Assembly: GCF_000685355.1 (NCBI RefSeq)
Contig: NZ_JHET01000006.1
Coordinates: 310,001-374,000 of the forward strand
Direction: 5' to 3'
From: Microbacterium sp. CH12i
GTDB lineage: Bacteria; Actinomycetota; Actinomycetes; Actinomycetales; Microbacteriaceae
Length of the DNA stretch: 64,000 nt
In this document: in pieces, positions 28,117 to 39,617 of the stretch
Position numbering within the stretch: the stretch's first letter is position 1
Layout of the letters: every line of letters starts with the position of its first letter
Notes under the pieces: model-generated
Databases searched by the model: none
The model's input: the letters and a program-made list of their open reading frames with translations, nothing else
What the model was told of the DNA's origin: nothing
Position numbers and translations under genes: made by a program

Positions 28117-30238
28117 GTGGCACGGAGCATCTACATCACCTCGGCCGAAGGACACACCGGCAAGTCGACGATCGCGTTGGGCGTGCTCGATGCGCTCATC
28201 CGCGTGACGCCCAGGGTCGGCGTCTTCCGCCCGATCGCACGGTCGTCCGCCGAACCCGACTATGTGCTTGAGCTGCTGCTCGCACACGACGGCGTGCACC
28301 TCGACTATGACGACTGCATCGGCGTCACCTACGACGATGTGCGCGACGATCCAGAGCGCGCACTGTCAACCATCGTCTCGCGCTTCAAAGCTGTCGAGTC
28401 ACAGTGTGAAGCGGTCGTCATTATCGGCAGTGACTACACCGATGTCGCCGCCCCTGCAGAGCTCGGCTACAACGCTCGTATCGCCGCGAATCTTGGAGCA
28501 CCGGTGCTGCTGGTGCTCAGCGGCCGCGACCAGCAGGCCAGGGCCGAACAGCTCGGCACCTCTACTCCTCGCACCGCTGCGGAGGTGGGCCAGATGGCCG
28601 CTCTCGCGTTCGCTGAGCTACACGAAGAGCGCGCAGAGCTCTTCGCCGTCATCGCGAACCGCGCTGACCCCGACGCACTGCAGCAGACCCTCGACGCTGT
28701 CCGTGCCGTGCAGTCCGAGTCGACGCCGGTGTGGGCGATCCCAGAGGATCGCACGCTCGTGGCGCCTTCGATTCGTGGCATCCTGTCGGCGGTCGACGGC
28801 ACGCTCGTCAAGGGCGACCCTGAGCTGCTTACCCGCGAGGTGCTCAGTGTCGTCGTCGCCGGCATGTCGATGGTGAACGTGCTGCCTCGTCTGACTGAAG
28901 ACGCCGTCGTCGTAATCCCGGCCGACCGCACCGAGGTGCTGCTTGCCACACTGCTCGCCGATGCCGCCGGCACTTTCCCGTCGATCGCCGCGATCATCCT
29001 GAACGGACCGTTCCCGCTGCCAGAGCCGATCGAGCGGCTTCTCGACGGGCTCGCACCGACCGTGCCGATCATCACGACCGACCACGGCACGTACGACACC
29101 GCCGTGCGGGTGATGGGTGCCAGAGGGCGTCTTGCCGCCGATTCGCGTCGCCGCTATGACCGTGCCCTGGGCCTGTTTCAGACCCACGTCGACATCACCG
29201 AGCTCGCCACCCAGCTCGGGCTTGCTGAGTCGCGCGTCGTCACGCCGCTGATGTTCGAGTACGGGCTCATCGAACGTGCCCGCGCCGACCGCAAGCACAT
29301 CGTGCTTCCGGAAGGAGCGGATGATCGCATCCTGCGGGCCGCCGCGACCCTGATTGCGCGGGATGTCGCTGACCTCACGATCCTCGGCGAGGAGAGCGAC
29401 ATTCGCGAGCGCGCTACGGAGCTGGGCATCGATATCGCGGCCGCGCAGATCATCAGTCCGACGGACCCCGAGTACGTCGAGCGCTTTGCTGAGGAGTACG
29501 CACGGCTGCGCGCGCACAAGGGCGTGACCCTGTCTCAGGCCGCAGACACCGTGACCGACGTCTCCTATTTCGGCACCATGATGGTGCACCTGGGGCTCGC
29601 CGACGGCATGGTCTCCGGCGCCGCGCACACGACGGCGCACACGATCCGCCCGTCGTTCGAGATCATCAAGACACGTCCGGGCGTGGACGTCGTCTCCAGC
29701 GTCTTCCTCATGGCGCTCGCCGATCGAGTGCTCGTGTACGGCGACTGTGCGGTGGTCCCTGATCCGACCAGCATCCAGCTCGCCGACATCGCTATCTCTT
29801 CAGCGGCGACGGCGACGCAGTTCGGCATCGAGCCGCGAGTCGCGATGCTGTCGTACTCGACGGGAGAGTCGGGCACCGGCGCCGACGTCGAAAAAAGTGC
29901 GAGAGGCGACCGCCCTCGTGCGCGAACGCGCTCCAGAGCTGCCGGTCGAGGGACCGATCCAGTACGATGCCGCAGCCGACGCAGCGGTTGCAAAGGCGAA
30001 AATGCCAGACTCGGCCGTCGCCGGGCGCGCGACAGTGTTCATCTTCCCGGACCTCAATACCGGCAACAACACATACAAGGCCGTGCAGCGCTCGGCCGGC
30101 GCCGTCGCGATTGGTCCCGTGTTGCAGGGGCTGAACAAGCCGATCAACGATCTGAGCCGGGGAGCCCTCGTGGATGACATCGTCAACACAGTCGCGATCA
30201 CAGCGATTCAGGCGCAAGGAGTGGAGCGGGCCGAATGA
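28117..30238 (+). CDS. pta: Phosphate acetyltransferase (frame interrupted)
   Basis: Interconverts acetyl-CoA and acetyl phosphate. About 706 residues if repaired, the long three-domain form: an N-terminal P-loop ATPase-like domain ([20 protein letters not shown]), a DRTGG domain, and the catalytic PTA_PTB domain from about residue 385 ([15 protein letters not shown]). The frame slips at the A6 run 29891-29896, where one A too many separates [13 protein letters not shown] from [19 protein letters not shown] 28117 follows TAAGCT by six bases (leaderless). The stop overlaps the ackA start as ATGA. Confidence 0.92.
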
Positions 30239-31454
30239 GCGTCGTCCTGGTTATTAACAGCGGATCATCCTCGCTAAAGTACAGCCTCATCGATATGGAA
30301 CACGAGCGCCCTCTCGGTGAGGGGCTCATCGACCGGATCGGTCAGGATGTCAGCTCGATCTCGCATACCGTTCGTCGAGTCGCTGATGGCGAGCCTGCAC
30401 CGACCGTGCTGGACGCCACCCGTAAGAGTGAGCGCACGATCGCCGACCATGATGAGGCATTCGCGGTCATGCTCGAACAATTCGACGCCTATGGCCCGAT
30501 TCTCGCCGAGCACCATCCGGTCGCGGTCGGCCACCGAGTCGTGCACGGCGGGGCTCGGTTCTTCGCCCCCACTCTCGTGACGGATGCCGTCGAGCAGTCG
30601 ATCGGTGAACTCGAGGTGCTGGCACCTCTGCACAACCCGGCCAACCTCGCAGGTATCCGTGCAGCACGAGCGAAGTTTCCGGGTGTCCCGCACATCGTGG
30701 TGTTCGATACCGCGTTCCACCAGACTCTGGCGCCCGCGCGTACACGTACGCGATCGATGCGGCGTTCGCGGCCAAGCATCGGGTGCGCAGGTATGGCTTC
30801 CATGGCACGAGTCACAAATATGTCAGTGAAGAAGCCGCAGCCTTTCTCGGTCGCGACCTCGGCTCGCTCCGTCAGCTGGTCTTTCACCTTGGCAACGGTG
30901 CCTCGGTCACCGCGATCGACGGTGGCCGCTCGGTAGAAACGTCGATGGGGCTCACTCCTCTCGAAGGGCTCGTGATGGGCACCCGCTCCGGCGATATCGA
31001 CCCGGCAGCGCTCGTACACATCTCTCGCGTCGCGGGCTACACGATCGATGAGATCGATGGCTTGCTGAATACACGCAGCGGTCTGAAGGGGCTCGCCGGA
31101 CGCAGCGACATGCGTGACATCCTCGCCGGTGTCGATGCGGGCGAAGAAGCAGCGACCCTCGCATTCAACGTATACGTTCACCGCCTCCGCGCCTACGCTG
31201 GCGCGTACATCGCCCAGCTCGGCGGGGTCGATGTGATCTCGTTCACGGCCGGCGTCGGCGAAAACGCCGCACGGGTACGCGCAGACGCCATGGCAACTCT
31301 GGGGTTCCTCGGCGTGGAGATCGACCCAGCACGTAACGAAGCCCGCGGCCACGGCATCCGGCGCATCTCCGCAGAATCGTCATCCGTGGAGGTGCTCGTG
31401 GTGCCTACAGATGAGGAGCTCGAGATCGCCCGGCAGGCGCTCAGCCTCGTCTGA
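30235..31454 (+). CDS. ackA: Acetate kinase (frame interrupted)
   Basis: Converts acetyl phosphate and ADP to acetate and ATP; with Pta it forms the acetate overflow/activation pathway. 406 residues if repaired. It opens [18 protein letters not shown], with [12 protein letters not shown] and [10 protein letters not shown], then after a frame break [29 protein letters not shown] and [16 protein letters not shown] missing G at about 30735-30740 restores [20 protein letters not shown]. Every acetokinase motif is otherwise intact, so the break is probably an assembly error. Confidence 0.93.
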
Positions 31455-31467
31455 ATCGGAGGACAGC

Positions 31468-32021
31468 ATGAAGATCATCATCTTCGGGGCGACCGGCGGC
31501 GTCGGCCAGCATGCGATGCGGCGGGCGATGCAGGCAGACCATCAGGTGACGGCGTTCGTTCGCACACCTGAAAAACTCGAACTGCCGAGCACGACGCGGT
31601 CATCACCGCGCTCGCCTCGTCTCGTGCGCTGAAGAAGTCTGACGAACTTGAGCGCATGGCGCGAAATATTGTCAGCGGCATGCGAAAGGGCAGCGTGGAC
31701 CGGGTCGCTTACTGCGGCTCGATGGGGGTCGATGACGAACTCACCGGTGTCATCGGAAAGGGCGTGGCTCTGGTCCTGCGCCACGCTCTCGCCGATCACC
31801 GTGCGGCGCTCGATCTTTATGAGTCCGCGAGGATGAACCTCACGGTCGCACGTCCGACCTCCTTGGGCAATGGCGCGTTTGTTCCGGATTACGTGGAGAC
31901 ATTCACGGGAATGCCAGCGATGGCGCGTCCGATTCCGCGTGCGTGCGTGGCGGATTTCCTGGTGAAAGCGCTCGAGCAACCCGAGATCTACGGCAACACC
32001 TCGGTGGGTCTCTCAATCTGA
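31468..32021 (+). pseudogene. NAD(P)-binding reductase with internal deletion
   Basis: An NmrA/SDR-like protein gene. The first 27 residues (MKIIIFGATGGVGQHAMRRA, FVRTPEKLEL) form the start of a Rossmann fold. The rest, in another frame, starts AEHDAVITALASSRALKKSD and continues to the end. Beyond the frame change near 31578-31590, the beta2-beta3 stretch (about 20-25 residues normally carrying GDxxD) is missing. A single-base repair therefore cannot restore it: this is a real deletion or a misassembly. The ATG at 31468 has GAGGACAG upstream; the gene follows ackA by 13 bases. Confidence 0.65.
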
Positions 32022-32129
32022 GAGGTGCGACCTTGGCCGGGGGCTTACCCCGGGGTGCGTTGCGCCATTACGCTTGCATGGTGGCACGGAGAGGTGCCGG
32101 ATTCTTTGTTTCTCTCCCTGGAGGACTGC

Positions 32130-32876
32130 GTGCCTGAAACCCTGCCCGACCTTCGTACTTTCGATGGCATCCTTTTCGACCTCGATGGCGTGCTGACGCC
32201 GACCGCCGAGGTGCACATGCGTGCCTGGGCGGTCGTCTTCGATGACGTCTTCGCGAAGTGGGGCATTGAGCCCTCATACACAGATGCCGACTACTTCGCC
32301 TACGTCGACGGCAAGCGACGCTATGACGGTGTCGCGAGCCTGCTGCGCAACCGCAACGTCGAAATCCCCTGGGGCGACCCCTCGGATCCCGCGGAGGCCG
32401 AGACCGTGTGCGGCATCGGCAATCGGAAGAATGCGGCATTTGCTACTGCGCTTCGCGCGGGGGGCGTAGCCCCGTTCCCTGGCTCACTTGCGCTGCTGGG
32501 GGTGCTTCGCGGCGCGGGCGTGCCGATGGGTGTCGTATCGAGCTCTTCGAATGCCGAAGAAGTGCTGGCGACCGCCGGCATCCGTGAGTTCTTTACCGTC
32601 GTCGTCGACGGCAAGGTCGCTGCCCACGAAAACCTCGCCTCCAAGCCCGCGCCGGACATGTTCCGTGCCGGCGCCGAATTGCTGGGCGTTGACGTCACTC
32701 GGAGCGCTGCGGTGGAGGATGCTGTCGCCGGCGTTACCTCCGCAGCATCCGCCGGTTATGCCACTGTCGTCGGCGTCGACCGGGGCGCTGGCGCCGACAT
32801 GCTTCGCGAGGCCGGTGCGACCTGTATCGTCGATGATCTTGCCCGTTTGCTTGTTGACCCTTCGGAGACCGCATGA
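32130..32876 (+). CDS. pgmB: Beta-phosphoglucomutase-like HAD phosphatase
   Basis: A 248-residue HAD protein with catalytic FDLDGVLTPTAEVH (nucleophile Asp and general acid Asp), a helical cap, SSSSNAEEVLATAG (motif II), ASKPAPDMFRAGAELLG (Lys) and AAVEDAVAGVTSAASAG (acidic loop). It probably converts beta-glucose-1-phosphate to glucose-6-phosphate. It overlaps by four bases a GH65 phosphorylase, which releases that sugar phosphate, so the pairing is functionally coherent. GTG 32130 is chosen for TGGAGG just upstream. Confidence 0.85.
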   Translation: MPETLPDLRTFDGILFDLDGVLTPTAEVHMRAWAVVFDDVFAKWGIEPSYTDADYFAYVDGKRRYDGVASLLRNRNVEIPWGDPSDPAEAETVCGIGNRKNAAFATALRAGGVAPFPGSLALLGVLRGAGVPMGVVSSSSNAEEVLATAGIREFFTVVVDGKVAAHENLASKPAPDMFRAGAELLGVDVTRSAAVEDAVAGVTSAASAGYATVVGVDRGAGADMLREAGATCIVDDLARLLVDPSETA

Positions 32877-35397
32877 TCGATCGCGACCGTTTCCCCGTTG
32901 ACCCGTGGCGTCTCACCGAGACGCACTACACCGAAGACGGTGTTTCCGAGACGCTGTTCGGCGTCGGGAACGGCTACCTCGGACTGCGTGGCAACCACAT
33001 CGAGGGCCGCGGTGCGCACGAGCACGGCACCTTTATCAACGGACTGCACGAGACCTGGCAGATCCGCCACGCCGAGCAGGCGTACGGATTCGCCGAGGTC
33101 GGTCAGACGATCGTCAACGCCCCGGATGCGAAGATCATGCGCGTCTACGTCGACGATGAGCCCATCTCGTTCGACGAAGCAGAAGTAAACGAATACACGC
33201 GTACCCTCGACATGCGCACCGGCGTGCTCTCGCGCAGCTTCGTGTGGGACACACCATCCGGCAAGCGCATTCGGATGCGCGATGAACGCCTGGTGAGCTT
33301 CGAAGAGCGTCATCTCGCAATCCTGCGGCTCGAGGTCACCGTCGAAAACTCGGATGCGCCCGTCACGATCAGCTGCCAACTGCTGAACCGTCAGGACGGC
33401 GGCAACGTATACGGCGGTACACCGGAGGTCGCGAAGAAGACAGCGGGTGCGGCGGCGTTCGATCCTCGCAAGACGGAGAAGATCGCTGAGCGCGTCCTGC
33501 AGCCGGCCGAGTACTGGCAGGACGGGCTGCGATCCGCGTTGTCGTACCAGACCACCGACTCGGGGATGACGGTGGCAGTCATCGCCGACCACATCGTCGA
33601 GACCGACAATGAGTTCAGTGCACGCACGTTGATCGAACCGGACGTCGCGAAGAACGTCTTCCGGGTGCAGGCCAAGGCCGGCGTGCCGATCCGCATCACG
33701 AAACTGGTGAGCTATCACAGCTCGCGCGGTGTACCCGCACGCGAGCTCGTGGACCGCTGTCGTCGTTCGCTCGACCGGGTGCGCGTCGAAAGCGTCGATG
33801 CGCAGTTCGACCGTCAGCGCGAGTGGCTCGAGGCGTTCTGGGAGCGTTCGGATGTCGTCATTGAGGGGCATGACGACCTGCAGCAGGCGACTCGCTGGTG
33901 CCTATTCCAGCTCGCCCAGGCATCGGCTCGCGCGGATGGCACAGGGGTGCCAGCGAAGGGCGTCTCGGGTTCGGGCTATAGCGGCCACTACTTCTGGGAC
34001 ACCGAGATCTACGTGTTGCCGTTCCTCACTTACACGAGCCCGCAGTGGGCACGCAACGCGCTGCGGGCGCGCGTGCTCATGCTGCCCGCTTCGCGTCGAC
34101 GTGCCTCGCAGCTCAATGAGGCGGGCGCCTGTTCCCCTGGCGCACCATCAACGGTGAAGAAGCGTCGGCCTATTACGCCGCCGGCACCGCGCAGTACCAC
34201 ATCAACGCCGACATCAGCTTCGCACTCGGCAAATACGTGCGCGCCACCGGCGATGAAGACTTCTTGCGCCGCGAAGGCGTCGACATCGCTGTGGAGACCG
34301 CGCGGCTGTGGGCGACCTTAGGGTTCTGGCGTACCTCGAACGGTCACACTCCCCATGGCGCGCATCCTGGCGAAGGGGATTCCTTCCACATCCACGGAGT
34401 CACGGGGCCCGACGAGTACACCACCGTCGTCAACGACAACCTCTTCACGAACGTCATGGCGCGGTACAACCTCCGTTACGCCGCACGGGTGGTACGCGAG
34501 ATTCAGGAGAACAACCCGCGCGCCTATTCCAGCCTGGTAGAGCGCACCGGCCTCGGGGCTGGCGAGCCGGATGCCTGGGATCGTGCCGCCGAGGCGATGC
34601 ACATTCCGTACAGCGAAAGCCTCGGCATCCACCCGCAGGATGCGATGTTCCTGGAGCGCGAGATCTGGGACCTCGAGAACACCCCGGATGCACAGCGCCC
34701 GCTGCTGCTGCATTTTCACCCGCTCGTGATTTACCGGTTCCAGGTGCTCAAGCAGGCGGATGTCGTGCTGGCGCTTTTCCTGCAGGGAAACCACTTCACC
34801 GCCGAAGAGAAGCGCGCAGACTTCGACTACTACGACCCGCTGACGACCGGAGACTCGACGCTGTCAGCCGTCGTGCAGTCGATTCTCGCGGCCGAGGTCG
34901 GATATCAGGACCTCGCGCGCGAGTACTTCGAGCAGTCGCTGTTCGTCGACCTCGGCGACCTGCATCACAACGCCTCCGACGGAGTGCATGTGGCCTCGGC
35001 CGGTGGCGTGTGGACGGCGCTCGTGTGCGGCTTCGGCGGCATGCGCGACCATGGCGGCGAACTGAGCTTCGACCCGCGCCTGCCCACGGACTGGCCATCG
35101 CTTTCGTACCCGCTCCAGTGGCACGGCACCACTCTGCAGGTGACTCTCACGCGCGACGAGTTGCGCGTCGTAGCGAAGGCCGGCAACCCCGTCACCTTCA
35201 CCGTTCGCGGCGTCGAATACACCGCTTCGGAGGGCGAAGACGCAGTTGCCACGCTCGCAGATCAGGGGCCCGTGGTTTCGGGGCGACCGACTCTGCGCCA
35301 GTTCGAGGATGCTCGACGCGATGACGGCACTCGGCTCTCGGCATCCGTGCCGGTGGTGACGAGTACGTTCCCCGTGATCAGCGTCTTCGAGGACTGA
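32873..35397 (+). CDS. GH65 disaccharide phosphorylase (frame interrupted)
   Basis: A glycoside hydrolase family 65 enzyme, 841 residues if repaired: an N-terminal beta-sandwich (DGVSETLFGVGNGYLGLRGN), a linker, an (alpha/alpha)6 barrel and a C-terminal beta domain. The catalytic acid lies in VTGPDEYTTVVNDN. The phosphate-binding region HHNASDGVHVAS is kept, so phosphorolysis is likely. A missing C at about 34128 restores EAGALFPWRTINGEEASAYY. Family substrates include trehalose, maltose, kojibiose and nigerose; beta-glucose-1-phosphate is the usual product, matching the pgmB gene upstream. Confidence 0.88.
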
Positions 35398-35439
35398 GGT
35401 CGTGGCGGGTGTAACGGTCGAAGTGTCGGCGGTACGTCG

Positions 35440-35445
35440 TAGGCT
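35440..35445 (+). promoter_or_regulatory. Leaderless -10 element of dnaX
   Basis: TAGGCT plus six bases leads to the GTG start at 35452; no ribosome-binding site is present. Confidence 0.55.
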
Positions 35446-35451
35446 GGTGAA

Positions 35452-37505
35452 GTGACCACAGCCCTCTACCGCCGCTACCGCCCCGAGAACTTCGGCGAGA
35501 TGATCGGGCAGTCGCAGGTGACCGAACCGCTGATGACGGCGCTGCGCAGTGATCGAGTCGGGCACGCATATCTTTTCTCCGGTCCTCGCGGCTGTGGCAA
35601 GACGACTTCCGCACGTATCCTCGCGCGTTGCTTGAACTGCGCTGAGGGCCCGACAGACACCCCGTGCGGCGTGTGCCCGAGCTGTGTCGAGCTGGCGCGC
35701 GGCGGCGGCGGTTCGCTCGACGTGGTCGAAATCGACGCTGCCAGCCACAACGGCGTCGACGATGCTCGCGATCTGCGCGAGCGAGCGACTTTCGCCCCGA
35801 GCCGCGACCGCTTCAAGATTTTCATCCTCGACGAGGCGCACATGGTGACCCCGCAGGGCTTCAACGCGCTGTTGAAGCTCGTTGAAGAGCCGCCGCCGCA
35901 CATCAAGTTCATCTTCGCGACCACCGAGCCAGATAAAGTGCTCGGCACTATTCGCTCGCGCACGCACCACTATCCGTTCCGCCTCGTGCCGCCCGCGGCG
36001 ATGCTCGAATACGTCGAGAAGCTCTCCGCAGAAGAAGGCGTGAAGGTCGCGCAGGGCGTGCTCCCACTCGTCGTGCGCGCGGGGGGCGGCTCGCCTCGCG
36101 ACACGCTCTCGCTGCTCGACCAGCTCATCGCCGGCTCTGACGGCGACTCCGTGGCATACGAACGGGCCGTCTCCCTGCTCGGCTACACGCACGGGGCGTT
36201 GTTGGATGAGATCGTCGACGCACTCGCAATTGGCGATGCGGCAGCAGCTTTCCCTGCGATCGATCGAGTCGTGCAGAGCGGGCAAGATCCTCGGCGCTTC
36301 GTCGACGACCTGCTCGAGCGCCTGCGCGACCTCATCGTGATCGCTGCTGTCGGTGACGGTGCATCCGCCGTGCTGCGCGGTCTCGCCGAAGACGAACTGA
36401 CTCGCATGCGCGCGCAGGCCACGGCATATGGCGCCGCCCGACTCTCGCGCACGGCTGATGTCGTGAGCGCTGCGCTGGATGACATGACCGGGGCAACCTC
36501 GCCGCGCCTGCATCTCGAGCTCATGATCGCCCGAGTGCTGAACGCCGCGGGCGCTGCCGTACCCGTGCAGGCGCCAATTGCTCCTGCTCCTGCTGTTGTT
36601 CCTGCACCTGCGGTTCCTGCGCCGGCGACAGCGCCAGAACCTGCTCCTTTGGCAGAGCCAGAGCCCGCCCCGGTTCTCATCGCTGAGCCGACGCCCGCCC
36701 CAGTGGAAGAGCCTGCGCAGGCACCCGAACCGAGTGGGCCCGTCGACTTCGAACGAATCCGTTCGTCCTGGCCCGCCATCCTGAAGCGGCTCGAGGGCCT
36801 CAGCCGCACAACATGGCTGCTGGTCACGACCGTGCAGCCACTCGATTTCAACGCCGACACCGAGGTGCTCACGCTGGGTTTTGCCACGCCGGCAGACGTC
36901 ACCAGGTTCAAGGGGCCGACACCAGGCCCGGGACCGTCCGATCACCTCCGCATGGTGATCGAGCACGAGGTCGGCGTGCGGGTGAAGTACCTCCCCGCAC
37001 CGTTGCCGCCGGCGGCGTTATCCGAAGCGGCAGCTCCCGCTCCTGTCCGCACGGCACCCCGGAGTCCCGCGCCGCAACAGGCCGCGCCAACGGCATCCGT
37101 CTCGGAGTGGGCGGTCGCCTCGATCCCCACTTCCGACGAGGCGCCGACGCCGCAACCGCAGTTCCCAGTCGATGAGGAGCCCGCAGAGGTCGAGGCTGCC
37201 GCGTCTGCCCCGCAGCCGCCGAGCGACGGGGCGATCGACAACGACGCGCCTCCGCTCCCGGGCGATGATGATGCCCCCGACATCGACGAAGAGCCTCCCT
37301 ACGATGCGCCAGCGTTGCAGAGCACACCTCAGGCCGTTGCACAGCAACCGACACCCGCGCTAGTCGCCGAAGTGCGCCCAGCGCCTTCGCTCGCTGAGCG
37401 CTCGTCCGGTGGCGTACAGCGCTACGGTGAAGCGGTGATCCGCCAGGTGCTCGGTGCGACGTTTGTGCGCGAAGAGCCCTATGAGCCGCCGACGAGGTTT
37501 GCCTG

Positions 37506-37506
<1 letters not shown>
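35452..37506 (+). CDS. dnaX: DNA polymerase III subunit gamma/tau
   Basis: A 684-residue clamp-loader ATPase that loads the sliding clamp at replication forks. Walker [10 protein letters not shown] is at about 44-52; zinc cysteines are at 60-63, 72, 75 and 78; Walker B/DEAH ILDEAHM is at about 125-131; sensor 1 is in [11 protein letters not shown]. Domain III ends near 365. A Pro/Ala/Glu-rich linker (about 370-430) precedes the tau C-terminal region, and a second acidic Pro-rich stretch precedes the end ([16 protein letters not shown]). It is intact. The GTG start is leaderless; the stop overlaps recR as TGATG. Confidence 0.95.
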
Positions 37507-38099
<593 letters not shown>

Positions 38100-38127
38100 C
38101 GAGCGCTCCGTTCGCGCGCGTGTCGGT

Positions 38128-39107
38128 GTGAACGCGCAGGGTGGCTTCACACGGAGAGGGTGGATCCTCTTCGCCGTCATGGCGTTCGTGTGGGGTATTA
38201 CCTACCTCTTCATAAAAGAAGCGGTGGATTCATTTACGCCGCCCGCGGTGGTGGCTGGACGCACCCTGCTCGGCGCGTGCCTGCTGTTGCCGTTCGCGAT
38301 TCGCAGTGGTGCGCTGAAGGCCGCCTGGAAGTACTGGCCATGGGTTCTCGCGTTCGGATTGGTCGAGATGGCAGGGCCGTTCCTGCTTCTCAGCCACGCC
38401 GAGACGCAGTTGCCTCCGGGCTTACGGGACTGTTGGTTGCGACTGTCCCGCTGTTCGCCGTCATCATCGCCATGCTGCGAGGCGACCGGTCGGCGCTTGC
38501 CCCGGTGCGCCTGGGCGGGTTGCTTCTCGGCTTCGTCGGTGTCGCTGTCGTTGTTGTGGGCCCTGGTCTGTTTCCGCACGGTCAGGCCAGCATCTTCGCC
38601 ATCGGCGAGGTCATGCTCACAGCCCTGCTGTATGCCATCGCCCCGTTCATCGTGGCGCACAAGCTCGCCCAGGTTCCCTCAATCGGCACGATCACGCTCG
38701 CGCTGTTTGCGACCGGGCTCGGCTATCTTCCGGCCGCTCTTCTCACCCAGCATGAGGTGCCAACTCTCAGATCAACGGTGTCGCTGGTGCTGTTGGGAGT
38801 TATCTGCACAGCCGTCGCGTTTGTGGCGTTCTTCGCGCTTATTCGCGAGGTCGGACCGGTTCGTGCACCGCTGTTCACCTACATCAACCCGGTGGTCGCG
38901 ATCCTGCTCGGAGCACTGGTGCTCGCGGAGCCGATCACTCCAGGGCTGCTGATGGGATTCCCACTGATCATCATCGGATGCTGGTTCGCGGCGACGGGCG
39001 GGCGCCTGCGCCCCCGCCCGTCGCCGCCCTCAGCGTCCGATGTCACGCGTCCTGACGAGCCGCTTCCTGGCGAACCGGCTCGCGACGAATCGCCGTCCGC
39101 AGGCTGA
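38128..39107 (+). CDS. EamA/DMT-family transporter (frame interrupted)
   Basis: A ten-TM drug/metabolite exporter, 326 residues if repaired, made of two EamA repeats. Repeat 1 starts FAVMAFVWGITYLFIKEAVD. After the break come SGLTGLLVATVPLFAVIIAM and repeat 2 with GEVMLTALLYAIAPFIVAH and TYINPVVAILLGALVLAEPI. A missing base at about 38413-38417 restores ETQLPSGLTGLL. GTG 38128 is a tentative start, with no clear ribosome-binding site. The substrate is unknown. Confidence 0.85.
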
Positions 39108-39522
39108 GCAGCAGCAGTACGAACCCGGCACCGACCAGCATGTGTCCGAGTCCTGCGATTCCGGCGATCATCTTGGACGATTCCAGATCCTGCACCTGCA
39201 GCATCCCGTGCCAGATCAGCATGGCGCCTGTGAGTACGACTCCGGCGTTGTAGATCCAGAAGAACCAGCGGAACAGTCGGCTCGAGGACAGGACGAATAC
39301 CTTCTCCAATGCGAGCACGATCAACAGCACGATCATCCCGAGGGTCAGGATATGAGTGTGGGCGAGACCCAGCTGTCCCATCAGACCTTCGGGGTAGCCA
39401 TTGGCCTTCGTGAACTCACGATAGAAGAGTCCGACGGCGAGGCCGACGACGGTGTAGACGGCTACAGCGCGGAGGAGGAGCAGCTGGGCGGAGCGCTGCG
39501 CGGGAAGAGTTTCAACAGTCAT
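39043..39522 (-). CDS. DUF2871 membrane protein
   Basis: A 159-residue protein with four predicted TM segments, starting MTVETLPAQRSAQLLLLRAV and containing GLAVGLFYREFTKANGYPEG, GQLGLAHTHILTLGMIVLL and IAGIAGLGHMLVGAGFVLLL. The conserved histidines in HTH and GHM might bind haem or metal, but the function is unknown. It overlaps the 3' end of the EamA gene by 65 bases tail to tail. The ATG at 39522 is the conserved-looking start. Confidence 0.75.
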   Translation of the reverse strand: MTVETLPAQRSAQLLLLRAVAVYTVVGLAVGLFYREFTKANGYPEGLMGQLGLAHTHILTLGMIVLLIVLALEKVFVLSSSRLFRWFFWIYNAGVVLTGAMLIWHGMLQVQDLESSKMIAGIAGLGHMLVGAGFVLLLLSLRTAIRREPVRQEAARQDA

Positions 39523-39617
39523 GATTCCAGCCTGCGCAGTGACTCGTCGTGCAAGATCCATCGGATGATCGATCTTCGGTCGCCGCGATGTCGCGGCGAC
39601 CGAGGGAGAATCGGAAC

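Noticed and set aside
29888..29900. Programmed ribosomal frameshift at A-AAA-AAG in pta
   Set aside because: A slippery heptamer of this kind gives -1 shifts, while pta needs the opposite direction here. Pta is not known to use recoding, and similar breaks occur throughout the window.
36570..36720. Repeat array of CCTGCTCCTGCTG-like units
   Set aside because: It encodes the Pro/Ala-rich linker of DnaX and has no regular period.
34864..36966. A 700-codon open frame on the minus strand
   Set aside because: It lies opposite GH65 and dnaX, both of which have clear family motifs. Long antisense frames are expected in GC-rich coding DNA, and this one has no recognisable domain.
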